Origin: a bacterium
Lineage (GTDB): Bacteria; Sysuimicrobiota; Sysuimicrobiia; Sysuimicrobiales; Segetimicrobiaceae
Length of the DNA: 55,025 nt
Assembly: GCA_035308905.1 (NCBI GenBank)
Contig: DATGFS010000080.1
Location: 1 to 55,025, forward strand
Reading direction: 5' to 3'
Below are positions 34,636 to 43,882 of this stretch, piece after piece. The notes under the pieces are model-generated. The model worked only from the letters and a program-made list of their open reading frames with translations. It made no database searches and was not told where the DNA came from. The stretch's first letter is position 1. Every line of letters starts with the position of its first letter. A program made the position numbers and the translations under genes.

Positions 34636-36020
34636 GCATGCGCCTCGACGCCGAGCGTACGCCGCTGATGCTGGCCCTTGGTTTGGCGGGTCTCCTCGGC
34701 GTCTTCCTCGTCACGCAACCCCCGGCGGTGGTCGGCGCCACGCTGGCCGCGGTCGTCGTGCTCGTGCTGGCGTTCTTCAATCGGATGCTCGCGTTGTATG
34801 CGGTCGCCGCTGCCGCGGCGGTGTCGCCGGAGATCATCGTCGGCGGGACGAGCACGCACCTTCGTGTCGACGCCGTGCTGATGGTTGTGTTCGCGGCCGT
34901 CTGGCTGTTGAAACTGGCGGTCTCCAGCGAGCGAGAGACCTCCCCGCTCGACCGGGTGGTGGTCGCCTACGTGTTGGTCGGCTTCGCGTCGATCCTGTGG
35001 GGCCTGTACATTGGCACCGCGCACCTGACGCTGGCCGACAAGGATCTCAGCGCGCCGCTGCACTTCCTGGAGCGCATCGAATTCGCATTTCTGTTCTTCG
35101 TGCTGGTCGACACGCTGCGAACGGCGGACGACGTCAGAAATTTCACGTACATCATGATGGCCGCGCTCGTGGCCCTCAGCGCGTACTCGGTGCAGCAGTA
35201 TTTCAGCGGCGCCAGCCCCATCGCGGCGGCGCCCGGCGGCGCACCTGTGCACGAGCCGGGCTGGGCATCGTTGCTCAACGTCACATTTGCGCTCTCGCTT
35301 CTGCCCGCCGTTCGTCGGCCTGGCAAGGTGCTCCTGCTCGCGATCGTCTGCTTCTCGTTGGCGGTGCTACCGCTGACGCTTGGACGCAACTTTATGGTGT
35401 CGACCATGTTCGTCATCGCGTTTATTGGGGTGACCCAGCAGCGGTGGCTGCTGGCTTTCCTGCCGCTTCCACTGCTGTCGTGGATGCTCTACCCTAAGGT
35501 GTTCGCCAATCGCGTTCTGTCGCTCCAACACCTGTTTTCGCTCGACCCTACCGGCACGCAGACGGCCGGGGCGTCGCTCTTGTCGCGCGTGATCGCGCCC
35601 GTCTCCTACACGATGCTTTCTCTCGGGTACTCGCCGCTGCTCGGCTTCGGCCTTGCGGCTCAGCCGCTCGGCGCCATGGACAGCGAGTACGTAACCCAGC
35701 TCTATTACACCGGGGTCATCGGCTTCGTTGTGTTCATCGCGTTAGGCTCGCGCCTGTTCCGGATGTCGATCCAGACGGTGCGGGCGGCCAGAGATCCGGT
35801 TCACTGTGCGCTGGCCAGGGCCTATTTGCTGATTCTGATCGCCTACGGGTTCTTCAGCGCTCTGAGCGCCTCCATTTCGGCATCGCGTGCCGGTACGTTC
35901 TTCTTTATCATCGCGGGTATGACCGCCGCGCTTCACCGGTCGGTGACCCAGTCTACTTCGCCTGGACAGGCGCCGCCGAGCTTGGCCGAGAGGACGCATG
36001 ACGATGACTCGCCAACTTGA
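34632..36020 (+). CDS. O-antigen ligase/polymerase-like membrane protein (Wzy/WaaL family)
   Basis: A 462-residue protein with about 11-12 hydrophobic segments and a central periplasmic loop (FANRVLSLQHLFSLDPTGT through SYTMLSLGYSPLLGFGL), the layout of O-antigen polymerases and ligases. The G-Y-S-P-L-L-G-F-G stretch is a recognisable family motif. ATG 34632 overlaps the previous stop (ATGA). Exosortase-A EPS loci carry a similar ligase-like protein. Whether this one polymerises repeat units or ligates chains cannot be told. Confidence 0.78.
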   Translation: MSMRLDAERTPLMLALGLAGLLGVFLVTQPPAVVGATLAAVVVLVLAFFNRMLALYAVAAAAAVSPEIIVGGTSTHLRVDAVLMVVFAAVWLLKLAVSSERETSPLDRVVVAYVLVGFASILWGLYIGTAHLTLADKDLSAPLHFLERIEFAFLFFVLVDTLRTADDVRNFTYIMMAALVALSAYSVQQYFSGASPIAAAPGGAPVHEPGWASLLNVTFALSLLPAVRRPGKVLLLAIVCFSLAVLPLTLGRNFMVSTMFVIAFIGVTQQRWLLAFLPLPLLSWMLYPKVFANRVLSLQHLFSLDPTGTQTAGASLLSRVIAPVSYTMLSLGYSPLLGFGLAAQPLGAMDSEYVTQLYYTGVIGFVVFIALGSRLFRMSIQTVRAARDPVHCALARAYLLILIAYGFFSALSASISASRAGTFFFIIAGMTAALHRSVTQSTSPGQAPPSLAERTHDDDSPT

Positions 36021-37206
36021 TTGTCCTGATAAGACCACTGAGTCGCGCGTCGCCCTGTCTTTGATCCTGCCGACGTACAACGAACGGCACAATATCGCTC
36101 CGCTCGTCGAGCGCATCGGCCGGGCCCTGGCTGGCCTCTCGTACGAGGTCATCTTTGTCGACGACAGCACGGACGGCACGGACCGCGTCGTGGCGCGGTG
36201 CGCCGCCACCGACCGCCGCGTGATGCTCATCCATCGGGAAGGGAGAGGGGGGCTCGCTACGGCCGTCGTAGCGGGCATGCGGCGTGCGTCCGGCGGACTG
36301 CTCGCGGTGCTCGACACGGACCTGCAGCATCCGCCGGAGGTGCTGTCGCTCCTCGTGGAGGCCGCCGAGCACACGGGTGCCGATGTCGTGATCGCCAGTC
36401 GGCACATCTCGGGCGGCGGCGTGCGGGCGTTCTCGCTGCCGAGGCGTTTGGCGTCGCGCTTGGCGGCGGGCCTCGCGAGGCTGCTGCTGTCGCGCGCCCG
36501 GCTGGTCTCGGACCCAATGTCCGGTTTTTTCGTAGTGCGGCGCGAGGTCATCGAGGACGTGCCGCTCCGTCCTATCGGCTACAAGATCCTGCTCGAAATT
36601 CTCGTGCGCGGACGGCTCTCGCGGGTCGCGGAGGTACCGTATCTCTTCGAAGCCAGGAGCGCGGGACAGAGCAAGCTGACGCTGCGGCAGCAGCGTGAGT
36701 ATCTTGAGCATCTCGCGCGGATTGTCGGCGTGCAGCCCGACGACCTCCGGTTTGCCAAGTTCTGTCTCGTCGGCGCTAGCGGTGTGCTGCTGAATACGGG
36801 GATGCTGTGGCTGCTCACCCGCGCAGGTCTTCACTATCTGTGGGCCGGGGTCGCCGCGACACTGTGCGCCACCACCTCGAACTTCCTGCTTAACGACAGA
36901 TTGACGTGGCGGGAGCGCAGCTCTCCGACCCCCCGGGTGCTTCTGGCACGCTATCTCCAGTACTGGATCGTCACGGGCATAGCGTCGGGGGTTCAGTTGT
37001 CGTTGCTATTCGGGCTGACCACGATCGGCGTGCCGTACCTGCTGTCCAACCTCGTGGGCATCGCGGCGGGAACGCTCTGGAACTTTCTCACCAACGGGCG
37101 ATGGACCTGGAAACCGGGGCCCGTGACAGTTACGCGCGCCGTGTACACCGGCCGGCCGACGGAGCCGACGAGAGCCGCGCTGACATCGGGAGGCGCGGGG
37201 GGCTAG
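35998..37206 (+). CDS. Dolichol-phosphate-mannosyltransferase-like GT2 fused to a GtrA domain
   Basis: A 402-residue two-domain protein. The GT2 domain (about 18-240) has LILPTYNERHNI, VIFVDDSTDGT, DTDLQHPPE and a QSKLTLRQQREYL tail, typical of polyprenyl-phosphate sugar synthases. The C-terminal GtrA domain (about 250-380, four membrane segments: FAKFCLVGASGVLLNTG, NFLLNDRLTW, LVGIAAGTLWNFLTN) probably flips the lipid-linked sugar. This would make the donor for the GT-C enzyme encoded two genes earlier. ATG 35998 overlaps the previous gene end by 23 nt. Confidence 0.88.
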   Translation: MTMTRQLDCPDKTTESRVALSLILPTYNERHNIAPLVERIGRALAGLSYEVIFVDDSTDGTDRVVARCAATDRRVMLIHREGRGGLATAVVAGMRRASGGLLAVLDTDLQHPPEVLSLLVEAAEHTGADVVIASRHISGGGVRAFSLPRRLASRLAAGLARLLLSRARLVSDPMSGFFVVRREVIEDVPLRPIGYKILLEILVRGRLSRVAEVPYLFEARSAGQSKLTLRQQREYLEHLARIVGVQPDDLRFAKFCLVGASGVLLNTGMLWLLTRAGLHYLWAGVAATLCATTSNFLLNDRLTWRERSSPTPRVLLARYLQYWIVTGIASGVQLSLLFGLTTIGVPYLLSNLVGIAAGTLWNFLTNGRWTWKPGPVTVTRAVYTGRPTEPTRAALTSGGAGG

Positions 37207-37248
37207 CCGCTCCGTCGCGGGCCCACGGAAGGATCGGAGGCACGTTCA

Positions 37249-38580
37249 ATGCGCATCGTTGTTATAGGGGCCGGATACGTCGGTCTGGCGATCGCCGGCG
37301 GGTTTGCCAAGCTGGCGCACCACGTGACCCTGATCGAGCGGGATCGTGCGCGTGTGGACATGATCCGGCGCGGCCAGGTCCCGTTCCATGAGCCGGAGAT
37401 GCCGGCCCTGCTGGCCGCCGGGCTTCGAAGCGGCATGCTTCGCGTCGCCGAGACGGGGGTTTCCGCCGCGGCAGACGCGGATATCGTCTTTGTGGCGGTC
37501 GGCACACCCGCCGGGCCCGACGGCGATCCGGACCTGAGCGCGGTGGACGACGTCGTAGGCGATTTGGCGCGCCTGCCGCGCCTCGGCGTCGTCGCGCTCA
37601 AGAGCACGATACCGGTCGGCACCACGGCGCGGGTGCAGACCGCCCTCGGAGCGCGCGGACGGTGCGCGGGAATCGCGTACACGCCTGAGTTCTTGTCGGA
37701 AGGCACCGCGGTCGCGGATTTCTTCCATCCGCACCGCGTGATCATCGGTACCGCGTCGCAGAAGGCGGCCAAACTGCTGTCGGCGCTCTACCAGCCGTTC
37801 CACTGCCCGATTCTGGTGACCGACGCGGCGACGGCCGAAATGACCAAGTACGCGGCCAACGCTTTCCTGGCCACACGGATCTCGTTCATCAACGAGATTG
37901 CGATGTTTTGTGAGCGGACGGGCGCCGACGTCTCCGCCGTCGCCGCGGGGCTCGGCCTCGATCCTCGCGTCGGCCCGCACTTCCTGAGGGCGGGCATCGG
38001 GTTCGGCGGGTCCTGCCTCCCCAAGGACATATGCGCGCTGCGCGCGCGTGCGCGCCGCGACGGGATCGCCCCAACGCTGTTGGACGCCGTATGGGAAGTC
38101 AACGACGCCGTCCGGCGCGCCTTTGTGGAGAAGGTGGCCGCGGTTCTGGCCGGTCTCGCCGGAAGGACCGTCGCGGCGCTCGGGCTGGCTTTCAAGGGCG
38201 GGACCAGCGATCTCAGGGAATCGCCCGCGCTGGACATCGTGGCGCGCCTGGCCGCCCGGGGCGCCGCGGTGAGGGCGTACGATCCGGCCGCCGGCCCGTG
38301 GGCCGCGGGTCTCGTCCCGGGGCTCCTCTGTTACGGCGGTCCCTACGAAGCGGCCCGCGGGGCGGACGCGGTGCTGCTGCTGACGGACAGCGCCGAATTC
38401 GCGCGGCTTGATTGGTCCCGGCTCAGGAGACAGATGCGTCGGCCGCTCGCGTTGGACGGCCGGGGCCTCGGGCTCGCGTCCGCCGCAGAGTCCGACGGAT
38501 TTTCGTACGTTGGTCCGGGGCAAAGCGCGCCGTTCCTCGTCCCGGTCGCGGGGGCTCCGCTGCGGCAGGTGCCGCTGTGA
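37249..38580 (+). CDS. ugd: UDP-glucose 6-dehydrogenase
   Basis: A 443-residue NAD-dependent enzyme converting UDP-glucose to UDP-glucuronate. Seen: VVIGAGYVGLAIA, VAVGTPAGPDGDPDLS, STIPVGTTARV, YTPEFLSEGTAVADF, the catalytic Cys256 in GFGGSCLPKD, and LAFKGGTSDLRESPAL. The motif set matches Ugd/TuaD rather than the WbpA type seen at 32012. ATG 37249 follows GGAGG. UDP-glucuronate would feed the epimerase at 47118. Confidence 0.92.
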   Translation: MRIVVIGAGYVGLAIAGGFAKLAHHVTLIERDRARVDMIRRGQVPFHEPEMPALLAAGLRSGMLRVAETGVSAAADADIVFVAVGTPAGPDGDPDLSAVDDVVGDLARLPRLGVVALKSTIPVGTTARVQTALGARGRCAGIAYTPEFLSEGTAVADFFHPHRVIIGTASQKAAKLLSALYQPFHCPILVTDAATAEMTKYAANAFLATRISFINEIAMFCERTGADVSAVAAGLGLDPRVGPHFLRAGIGFGGSCLPKDICALRARARRDGIAPTLLDAVWEVNDAVRRAFVEKVAAVLAGLAGRTVAALGLAFKGGTSDLRESPALDIVARLAARGAAVRAYDPAAGPWAAGLVPGLLCYGGPYEAARGADAVLLLTDSAEFARLDWSRLRRQMRRPLALDGRGLGLASAAESDGFSYVGPGQSAPFLVPVAGAPLRQVPL

Positions 38581-39413
38581 TCGCCGTCATCCGGCAAGGA
38601 CCGGCCGAATCGGTTATTCGCGGCACCCGCCGCATCCCGCTCTTCGGGGCGCTGCGGGATCTCTGGCGGTTCCGCGGCGTCATCCTCGCGTTCGCCGAGC
38701 GAAATGTGCGCCTGAGGTACAAACAGGCGGTCTTTGGCGTCGCCTGGTCGGTGGTACAGCCACTTGCCTTCCTCGTCGTCTTTACGCTGGTCTTCGCGCG
38801 GATCAGTGGCAGAGGCACGGCCTACCCGGCGTTCGCGATCACCGCGCTCGTCCCGTGGTTTTTCGTTCAGAACGGCGCGATGCTCGGCGCCAATTCGCTG
38901 CTGACCGATGCGGCGCTGCTGCGCAAAGTGTACTTCCCCCGGGAGATTCCGGTCGTGGCCGCGGTGCTGGCGTCCGCGCTCGATCTCGCGATCGGGCTTG
39001 CGGTGCTGGTCGTCGCGGGCCCTTTCATCGGCCTGCACCTCTCCGTCCAGACGCTCCTCATTCTGCCGCTCTCCGTAATGCTGGGGGGCCTGGCCGTGGG
39101 CGTGGCGATGCCGCTGGCGGCCCTGAACGTCTACTATCGGGATTTCCGGTACGCCTTGCCCCTGTTCTTGCAGCTCTGGATGTTCGCCAGTCCGGTCGCC
39201 TACCCGCTGACCATTGTGCAGCCGCACTGGCGGGTCGTGTACGTGCTCTTGAACCCGGCGGCCGGCGTTCTCTCGGCGTACCGGGCGGCGATGCTGCACC
39301 AACCCATCGGCGTCGATGTGCTCGCCGTGAACGCGGCGACGATCATAGTCGTGGTATGGGCCGGTTACGCGCTGTTCAAGCGCATCGAGCCGGGATTCGC
39401 GGACGCGGTGTAA
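38577..39413 (+). CDS. ABC-2 polysaccharide export permease (Wzm/TagG-like)
   Basis: A 278-residue inner-membrane permease with six hydrophobic segments after an N-terminal amphipathic stretch (FAERNVRLRYKQAVFGVAWSVVQP). The FPREIPVVAAV and PLAALNVYYRDFRYALP loops are typical of ABC-2 polysaccharide/teichoic acid exporters. It starts at GTG 38577, overlapping the ugd stop (GTGA). It works with the ATPase encoded 4 nt downstream of its stop. Confidence 0.92.
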   Translation: MIAVIRQGPAESVIRGTRRIPLFGALRDLWRFRGVILAFAERNVRLRYKQAVFGVAWSVVQPLAFLVVFTLVFARISGRGTAYPAFAITALVPWFFVQNGAMLGANSLLTDAALLRKVYFPREIPVVAAVLASALDLAIGLAVLVVAGPFIGLHLSVQTLLILPLSVMLGGLAVGVAMPLAALNVYYRDFRYALPLFLQLWMFASPVAYPLTIVQPHWRVVYVLLNPAAGVLSAYRAAMLHQPIGVDVLAVNAATIIVVVWAGYALFKRIEPGFADAV

Positions 39414-39417
39414 GGCG

Positions 39418-40677
39418 ATGGCATCCGCGCTCAAGTTCGAGCACGTGAGCAAGCGGTACACGATCGGCGGGCCGCTGTACGCGTCGCTGCGCTACGATCT
39501 CGCGCGCGCGGCGCGCGGCCTGCTGACCGGATTCCGCGCACCCGACACTGCGCCGCGGCGGTCGAAGCTCGCGCTCGACGACGTGTCCTTTGACGTGAGA
39601 GAGGGCGAGTCGTGGGGCATCGTGGGGCCCAACGGCGCGGGCAAGACGACCATGCTGCGCCTGCTCACCCGCATCTCCTACCCGACCGCGGGGAGCATCC
39701 GGGTGCGGGGCCGCGTGGCGGCGCTGATCGAGGTCGGCTCGGGCATTCACCCCGAACTGAGCGCCCGGGAGAACATCTGGCTGTACGGCCAGATTCTGGG
39801 CATGTCGAAGGCCGACATCGCGCGGCACTTCGACGAGATCGTGGAGTTCGCCGAACTCTCCGAGGCGCTCGACACGCCCGTCAAGATGTATTCGAGCGGC
39901 ATGATGGTCCGCCTCGGGTTCTCGATCGCGAGCCACCTGAATCCCGACATCTTCGTGTGCGACGAGGCGCTGGCCGTCGGCGACGCGGTGTTCCAGGCGA
40001 AGTGCGTCAACCGAATGACGCAGCTCATGCGCGACGGGAAAACGCTCCTCTTCGTCTCCCATCATCTTCCGGCGGTTGAAGCGGTGTGCCCCCGTGCCAT
40101 CTTCCTGCTCGACGGGCGCATCCAGGCGACCGGCGCGACCGCCGAGGCCATAGACGCCTACTTGGCCTGGGTCGATAGGCGCCAGGAGAGCGGGATGCGG
40201 GGCAACGGGAGCCAGCCGACGGGCGCTGCCGTCTCGATCGAGGGCGTGACGCTGTGCGACGCCGCGGGCGCTCCTCGGCGGGCGTTTCGCACGGGCGACG
40301 ACATCGAAGTGCGGATCACGATGCGGGCGGCCAAGCCGGTCCCGTGGCCCGCGCTCGCCCTCGGAATCACCGACGGCCGTCCGGGTCCGCTGGTCCTCTG
40401 CTCGATGGGAGGAAACGGGCACCGGCCTTCCGTGCTCGACGGAGCCGTGACCGTGGCATGTCGTCTCCGGGGCGTGCCCCTGATGCCGCGAATCTATCAA
40501 TTGTACTTCAACATGGATTCTGCAAGCGACCGACCGCCGGCGCCGGGCGTGGGATGGCAGAATATCGGTTCGTTCCGTATCGCGGAGGGGCCCGGCGGGC
40601 AACACGCCGTCGCCGGGACCAAGGTCGCCAGCATCGAGGCACCCGTCCACGTCATGAATGAGTGGACGTGGAGCTGA
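39418..40677 (+). CDS. ABC polysaccharide export ATPase with C-terminal carbohydrate-binding domain (Wzt-like)
   Basis: A 419-residue ATPase. The nucleotide-binding domain (1-245) has Walker A GIVGPNGAGKTT, the signature-region MYSSGMMVRLGFS and Walker B DIFVCDEALAVGD. The C-terminal ~170 residues form a beta-rich Wzt-C-like domain (from AAVSIEGVTLCDAAG to FRIAEGPGG) that in O9a/O8 systems recognises the modified chain end before export. Its presence suggests this polymer carries a terminal cap or specific end. ATG 39418 follows the permease stop closely. Confidence 0.92.
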   Translation: MASALKFEHVSKRYTIGGPLYASLRYDLARAARGLLTGFRAPDTAPRRSKLALDDVSFDVREGESWGIVGPNGAGKTTMLRLLTRISYPTAGSIRVRGRVAALIEVGSGIHPELSARENIWLYGQILGMSKADIARHFDEIVEFAELSEALDTPVKMYSSGMMVRLGFSIASHLNPDIFVCDEALAVGDAVFQAKCVNRMTQLMRDGKTLLFVSHHLPAVEAVCPRAIFLLDGRIQATGATAEAIDAYLAWVDRRQESGMRGNGSQPTGAAVSIEGVTLCDAAGAPRRAFRTGDDIEVRITMRAAKPVPWPALALGITDGRPGPLVLCSMGGNGHRPSVLDGAVTVACRLRGVPLMPRIYQLYFNMDSASDRPPAPGVGWQNIGSFRIAEGPGGQHAVAGTKVASIEAPVHVMNEWTWS

Positions 40678-40679
40678 CC

Positions 40680-42092
40680 GTGCGCATCTGCCATGTCACC
40701 TCCGCCGACCCGGATCAGGGGGTTACAGGCGTGGCGGCGTACGTCCGCGATCTGGCCCATGCGCTGGCAGGCGCGGGACACGAGGTTGGACACGTCTACC
40801 GTACCCCCGGCCCCGCTGTTGCAGGGGTCTCGTCCGTCCGGTGGACGGTCCGCCGGGGGTGCCGTTATGCCGCCGTGTCGGCGAACGACGCGGGCGACGG
40901 AAGTCCGGCGTCGCGGTTCGAGGGCGACGTGCGCGGCGGTCCCGCTTTGAACGCGTGGCTCGCCGCCGTCGAGGGCATCCATCCCGACGTCGTTCACGTG
41001 CACGACCTCTCCGGAGTACCCGCGGACATCATCCCGGCGTGCTGCGCGCGCGCGTATCCGGTCATCGTGACCCTCCACGACTTCTGGGCATTCTGCCGGC
41101 GGCTGCTCCTTGTCCGGCAGGATCTCACGCCGTGCGATGGACCCGACGGCGGCCGCAACTGCGCGCGCTACTGCGCCGGGGAGCCGCGGCCCACGCGGCG
41201 CATGCTCACACGTCTTTTGATCCAGACTGGTCCGCTCTCGCGGCCGTTGCGCATGGCACGCAGGGCGTACCGCCGTGTGCGCGGCGCCCGGGCCTCCCAG
41301 TTTGTGGTGCGCCGCGGGACCGGTTCCGCCGGCGCGACCGGGGACGCGATCACGGCATACGCGTCCCGCCAAGCCCTCATGCGGGATGCGCTGCTCGCCG
41401 CCACGTGTCTTCTGGCGCCGTCCGAGGATACGCGTGCGCAGTACGAACGGCAGGGATATCCTCGCGGGCGGATCCGCGTGCTGCCCCTCAGCCTATTGTT
41501 CGAAGGGCGGGCGCGCGGCCCGCGTGGGTTCCGCGGGTATCCGGTGCGGTTCGGTTACATGGGCCGGGTGAACGCCTGGAAAGGTGCCCATGTGCTCGCC
41601 GAGGCGGCGGCGGAGATTCCCGCCGATCGCGCGCATGTCACGTTCTACGGCGCCGTGGAGCCGGAGGACGAGCGGTACCTTACGGTGCTCGCCGGCGGAG
41701 GCGGGCGCGTCTCGTTCAGCGGCCGGTATACCCGCGCGCAGCTGGCGGAGATTGTCGAGGAAATCGACGTGGCGGTCTTTCCGTCCATCATGCGAGAGAC
41801 CCAGGGGCTGGTCGGCTTAGAAGCGCAGATCGCCGGACTTCCGGTGATTGCCGCCGCCGGCGGTGCGATTCCCGAGTACGTCCACCACGACGTCAACGGT
41901 CTCTTGTTCACTCCCGGCAGCGCATCCGGACTCCGAGAGCAACTCCGGCGTGTGGTCGATGAGCCAGAAATGATCGGCCGGCTCTCCGCCAACGTGCGTC
42001 CACCTCGTCGCATGGACTGGCACCTCGCGGAAATTCTGCCGATTTACGAAGCCGCCGTGTCCGGCGAGCGGCAGGCGGTGAGCAGCCGATGA
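40680..42092 (+). CDS. Glycosyltransferase family 4
   Basis: A 470-residue GT-B enzyme. The N-domain has a typical opening (RICHVTSADPDQGVTGVAAYV) and HPDVVHVHDL, and LHDFWAFCRR. A Cys-rich insert follows (CDGPDGGRNCARYCAG), which may bind metal. The C-domain has GYMGRVNAWKGAHVL and PSIMRETQGLVGLEAQIAGLPVIAA, with the E-x7-E donor-binding pattern. GTG 40680 follows GGAG; GTG 40662 lies inside the previous gene. Sugar specificity unknown. Confidence 0.85.
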   Translation: MRICHVTSADPDQGVTGVAAYVRDLAHALAGAGHEVGHVYRTPGPAVAGVSSVRWTVRRGCRYAAVSANDAGDGSPASRFEGDVRGGPALNAWLAAVEGIHPDVVHVHDLSGVPADIIPACCARAYPVIVTLHDFWAFCRRLLLVRQDLTPCDGPDGGRNCARYCAGEPRPTRRMLTRLLIQTGPLSRPLRMARRAYRRVRGARASQFVVRRGTGSAGATGDAITAYASRQALMRDALLAATCLLAPSEDTRAQYERQGYPRGRIRVLPLSLLFEGRARGPRGFRGYPVRFGYMGRVNAWKGAHVLAEAAAEIPADRAHVTFYGAVEPEDERYLTVLAGGGGRVSFSGRYTRAQLAEIVEEIDVAVFPSIMRETQGLVGLEAQIAGLPVIAAAGGAIPEYVHHDVNGLLFTPGSASGLREQLRRVVDEPEMIGRLSANVRPPRRMDWHLAEILPIYEAAVSGERQAVSSR

Positions 42093-42114
42093 GGCGGAAA
42101 GGCGGGCAACACGC

Positions 42115-42891
42115 ATGGACCGTCTTTTCGGCATAATTCCGGCGGGCGGAAGAGGAAGCCGCCTCGCTCCGTATCCCGGCCCGAAGGAGCTATTTCCGAT
42201 CGGGTGGCAGCCCTACGCCGTCAACGGCGAAGTGCACAAGCGCCCGAAGGTCGTCAGCCAGTACATTGTCGAGGCGATGGTCCGTGCCGGAGTCAGACAG
42301 GTATTGATGATCGTCGGCGAGCACAAATACGATCTACTTCGCTACTACGGCAACGGCGCGCGCTTCGGAACCCAACTGGCCTACCTGTTTCAAGAGCAGC
42401 CCGAGGGAATGGTGCACGCGATCGACCTAGCATACCCGTGGATTCGCGGCGGCCACGTCGTTTTCGGGATGCCCGATACGGTGATTCATCCGCCCGATGC
42501 GCTCGCGCGCCTTCTCGCAGCGCACCGCGAGCGCGGCGCGGACGTCACACTTGGATTGTTCACCACGAATCGACCGGAGAAGTTCGGAATGGTAGAGGTC
42601 GACGCCGCCGGACGGGTGATCGCGCACGTCGATAAGCCGAAGGAGACGGCGCTCACGCTTATGTGGGGGTGCGCGGCCTGGACGCCGTCCTTCACGGAGT
42701 TGGTGCACGAGGTCCGGTCACGCGGTCGCACCCACGGTCGGGAGACGGTGTTGGGCGATGCCATTGACGAGGCTCTCGAGCGTGGTATGTCCGTTGGTGG
42801 ATTGCATTTCGCCGATGGTTTCTATGTCGACATCGGAACCTATGATGAACTTGTCGAGGCCGATTCTAAGATCCGGGAGGCGCAGCGGTGA
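42115..42891 (+). CDS. Sugar nucleotidyltransferase (RmlA/GalU superfamily)
   Basis: A 258-residue enzyme that makes an NDP-sugar from a sugar-1-phosphate. The activation motif is IPAGGRGSRLAPYPGPKELFPI near the N-terminus; MVHAIDLAYPWI, FGMPDTVI and VDIGTYDEL follow as in RmlA-like proteins. The substrate cannot be assigned. It overlaps the next gene by 4 nt. Confidence 0.8.
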   Translation: MDRLFGIIPAGGRGSRLAPYPGPKELFPIGWQPYAVNGEVHKRPKVVSQYIVEAMVRAGVRQVLMIVGEHKYDLLRYYGNGARFGTQLAYLFQEQPEGMVHAIDLAYPWIRGGHVVFGMPDTVIHPPDALARLLAAHRERGADVTLGLFTTNRPEKFGMVEVDAAGRVIAHVDKPKETALTLMWGCAAWTPSFTELVHEVRSRGRTHGRETVLGDAIDEALERGMSVGGLHFADGFYVDIGTYDELVEADSKIREAQR

Positions 42892-43865
42892 GCGCTCGGC
42901 CCGACGTGTCTGTCGTGATCAGCAACTACAACACGCGCGATAGGCTCGAGGCGTGTCTTCGCTCACTCACAAGCGATTTGGAGACCAGCGGCCTCCGCTT
43001 CGAGGTGCTTGTTGTCGACGACGCTTCGAGCGATGGGTCGCCGGAGATGGTTGCGGCCTCGTTCCCCGCTGTGCGCCTCCTTCAGACCGGGGTGAACTGC
43101 GGATATGCGAAGGCCAACAACATCGGAGTACGCGCCGCCGGCGGCGCGGCGGTGCTGCTTCTCAACTCCGATACGGTGGTGATGCCGGGAGCGATCCCGG
43201 CACTCCACCAAACGCTCCGGCAGTCGCGGCGGCTGGCCGCCGTGGGACCAGTTCTGCTCAACCCCGATCATACCGTGCAACGCTCTTGCTGGCGGTATCC
43301 CATGACCGGCCTCGTCGGTAACATGTTCGCGTTGTTTACGGTTCGCGTGTGGGACGACTACAGGCGCTGGGACGGCGCCAGGAACCAGTGTGTCGATTGG
43401 ATGAGCTCGGCCGCGATGATGATAGACCGGGCGGCGCTCGACCGGGTCGGCTTATTCGACGAGGCATTCTGGGTCTACGGCGTCGATATCGATTGGGCGG
43501 TGCGCGCGCATCGTGCGGGATATCGCTTTTTGGCTGTCGCCGGTGCGCGAATCATCCATCACGGGCGGTCGTCGTGGGGCACGATGGGAACGCGAATGCG
43601 GCTCGACCACATGCGTTCGCAGGATCGGCTCTTCCGAAAGCATTACGGTCGGGCGGGCTGGCTGTTCTATCGCGCGGCCATGCTCTGCAGCAGCGCGGTA
43701 CGCCTCGTGGTGTGGGGAATTCCGTGTCTGCTCGGCAACCGCCGCCTGGATCCGAAGGTCGCCTTCCTCGTGGAGTCGGTTCGTTGGGCTGTGCGCGGCG
43801 ATAGGGGAGGGACCGTTCGATACGGCGCGCCGGCGGGAGGTCGCGGCTTCGAAGTTCCGCTGTAA
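42888..43865 (+). CDS. Glycosyltransferase family 2 (rhamnosyltransferase-like)
   Basis: A 325-residue GT-A enzyme. Seen: VSVVISNYNTRDRLEACLRSL, VLVVDDASSDGS, NCGYAKANNIGVRAA, LLLNSDTVV (the DxD-type metal motif) and GLFDEAFWVYGVDIDWAVRAH. This N-x-D-x-x and D-E-x-F set resembles WcaA/RfbN-type rhamnosyltransferases. A hydrophobic stretch near 265-285 suggests membrane association. GTG 42888 overlaps the preceding stop (GTGA) and follows GGGAGG. Confidence 0.86.
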   Translation: MSARPDVSVVISNYNTRDRLEACLRSLTSDLETSGLRFEVLVVDDASSDGSPEMVAASFPAVRLLQTGVNCGYAKANNIGVRAAGGAAVLLLNSDTVVMPGAIPALHQTLRQSRRLAAVGPVLLNPDHTVQRSCWRYPMTGLVGNMFALFTVRVWDDYRRWDGARNQCVDWMSSAAMMIDRAALDRVGLFDEAFWVYGVDIDWAVRAHRAGYRFLAVAGARIIHHGRSSWGTMGTRMRLDHMRSQDRLFRKHYGRAGWLFYRAAMLCSSAVRLVVWGIPCLLGNRRLDPKVAFLVESVRWAVRGDRGGTVRYGAPAGGRGFEVPL

Positions 43866-43882
43866 AGGAGGCCGGTAACGGT

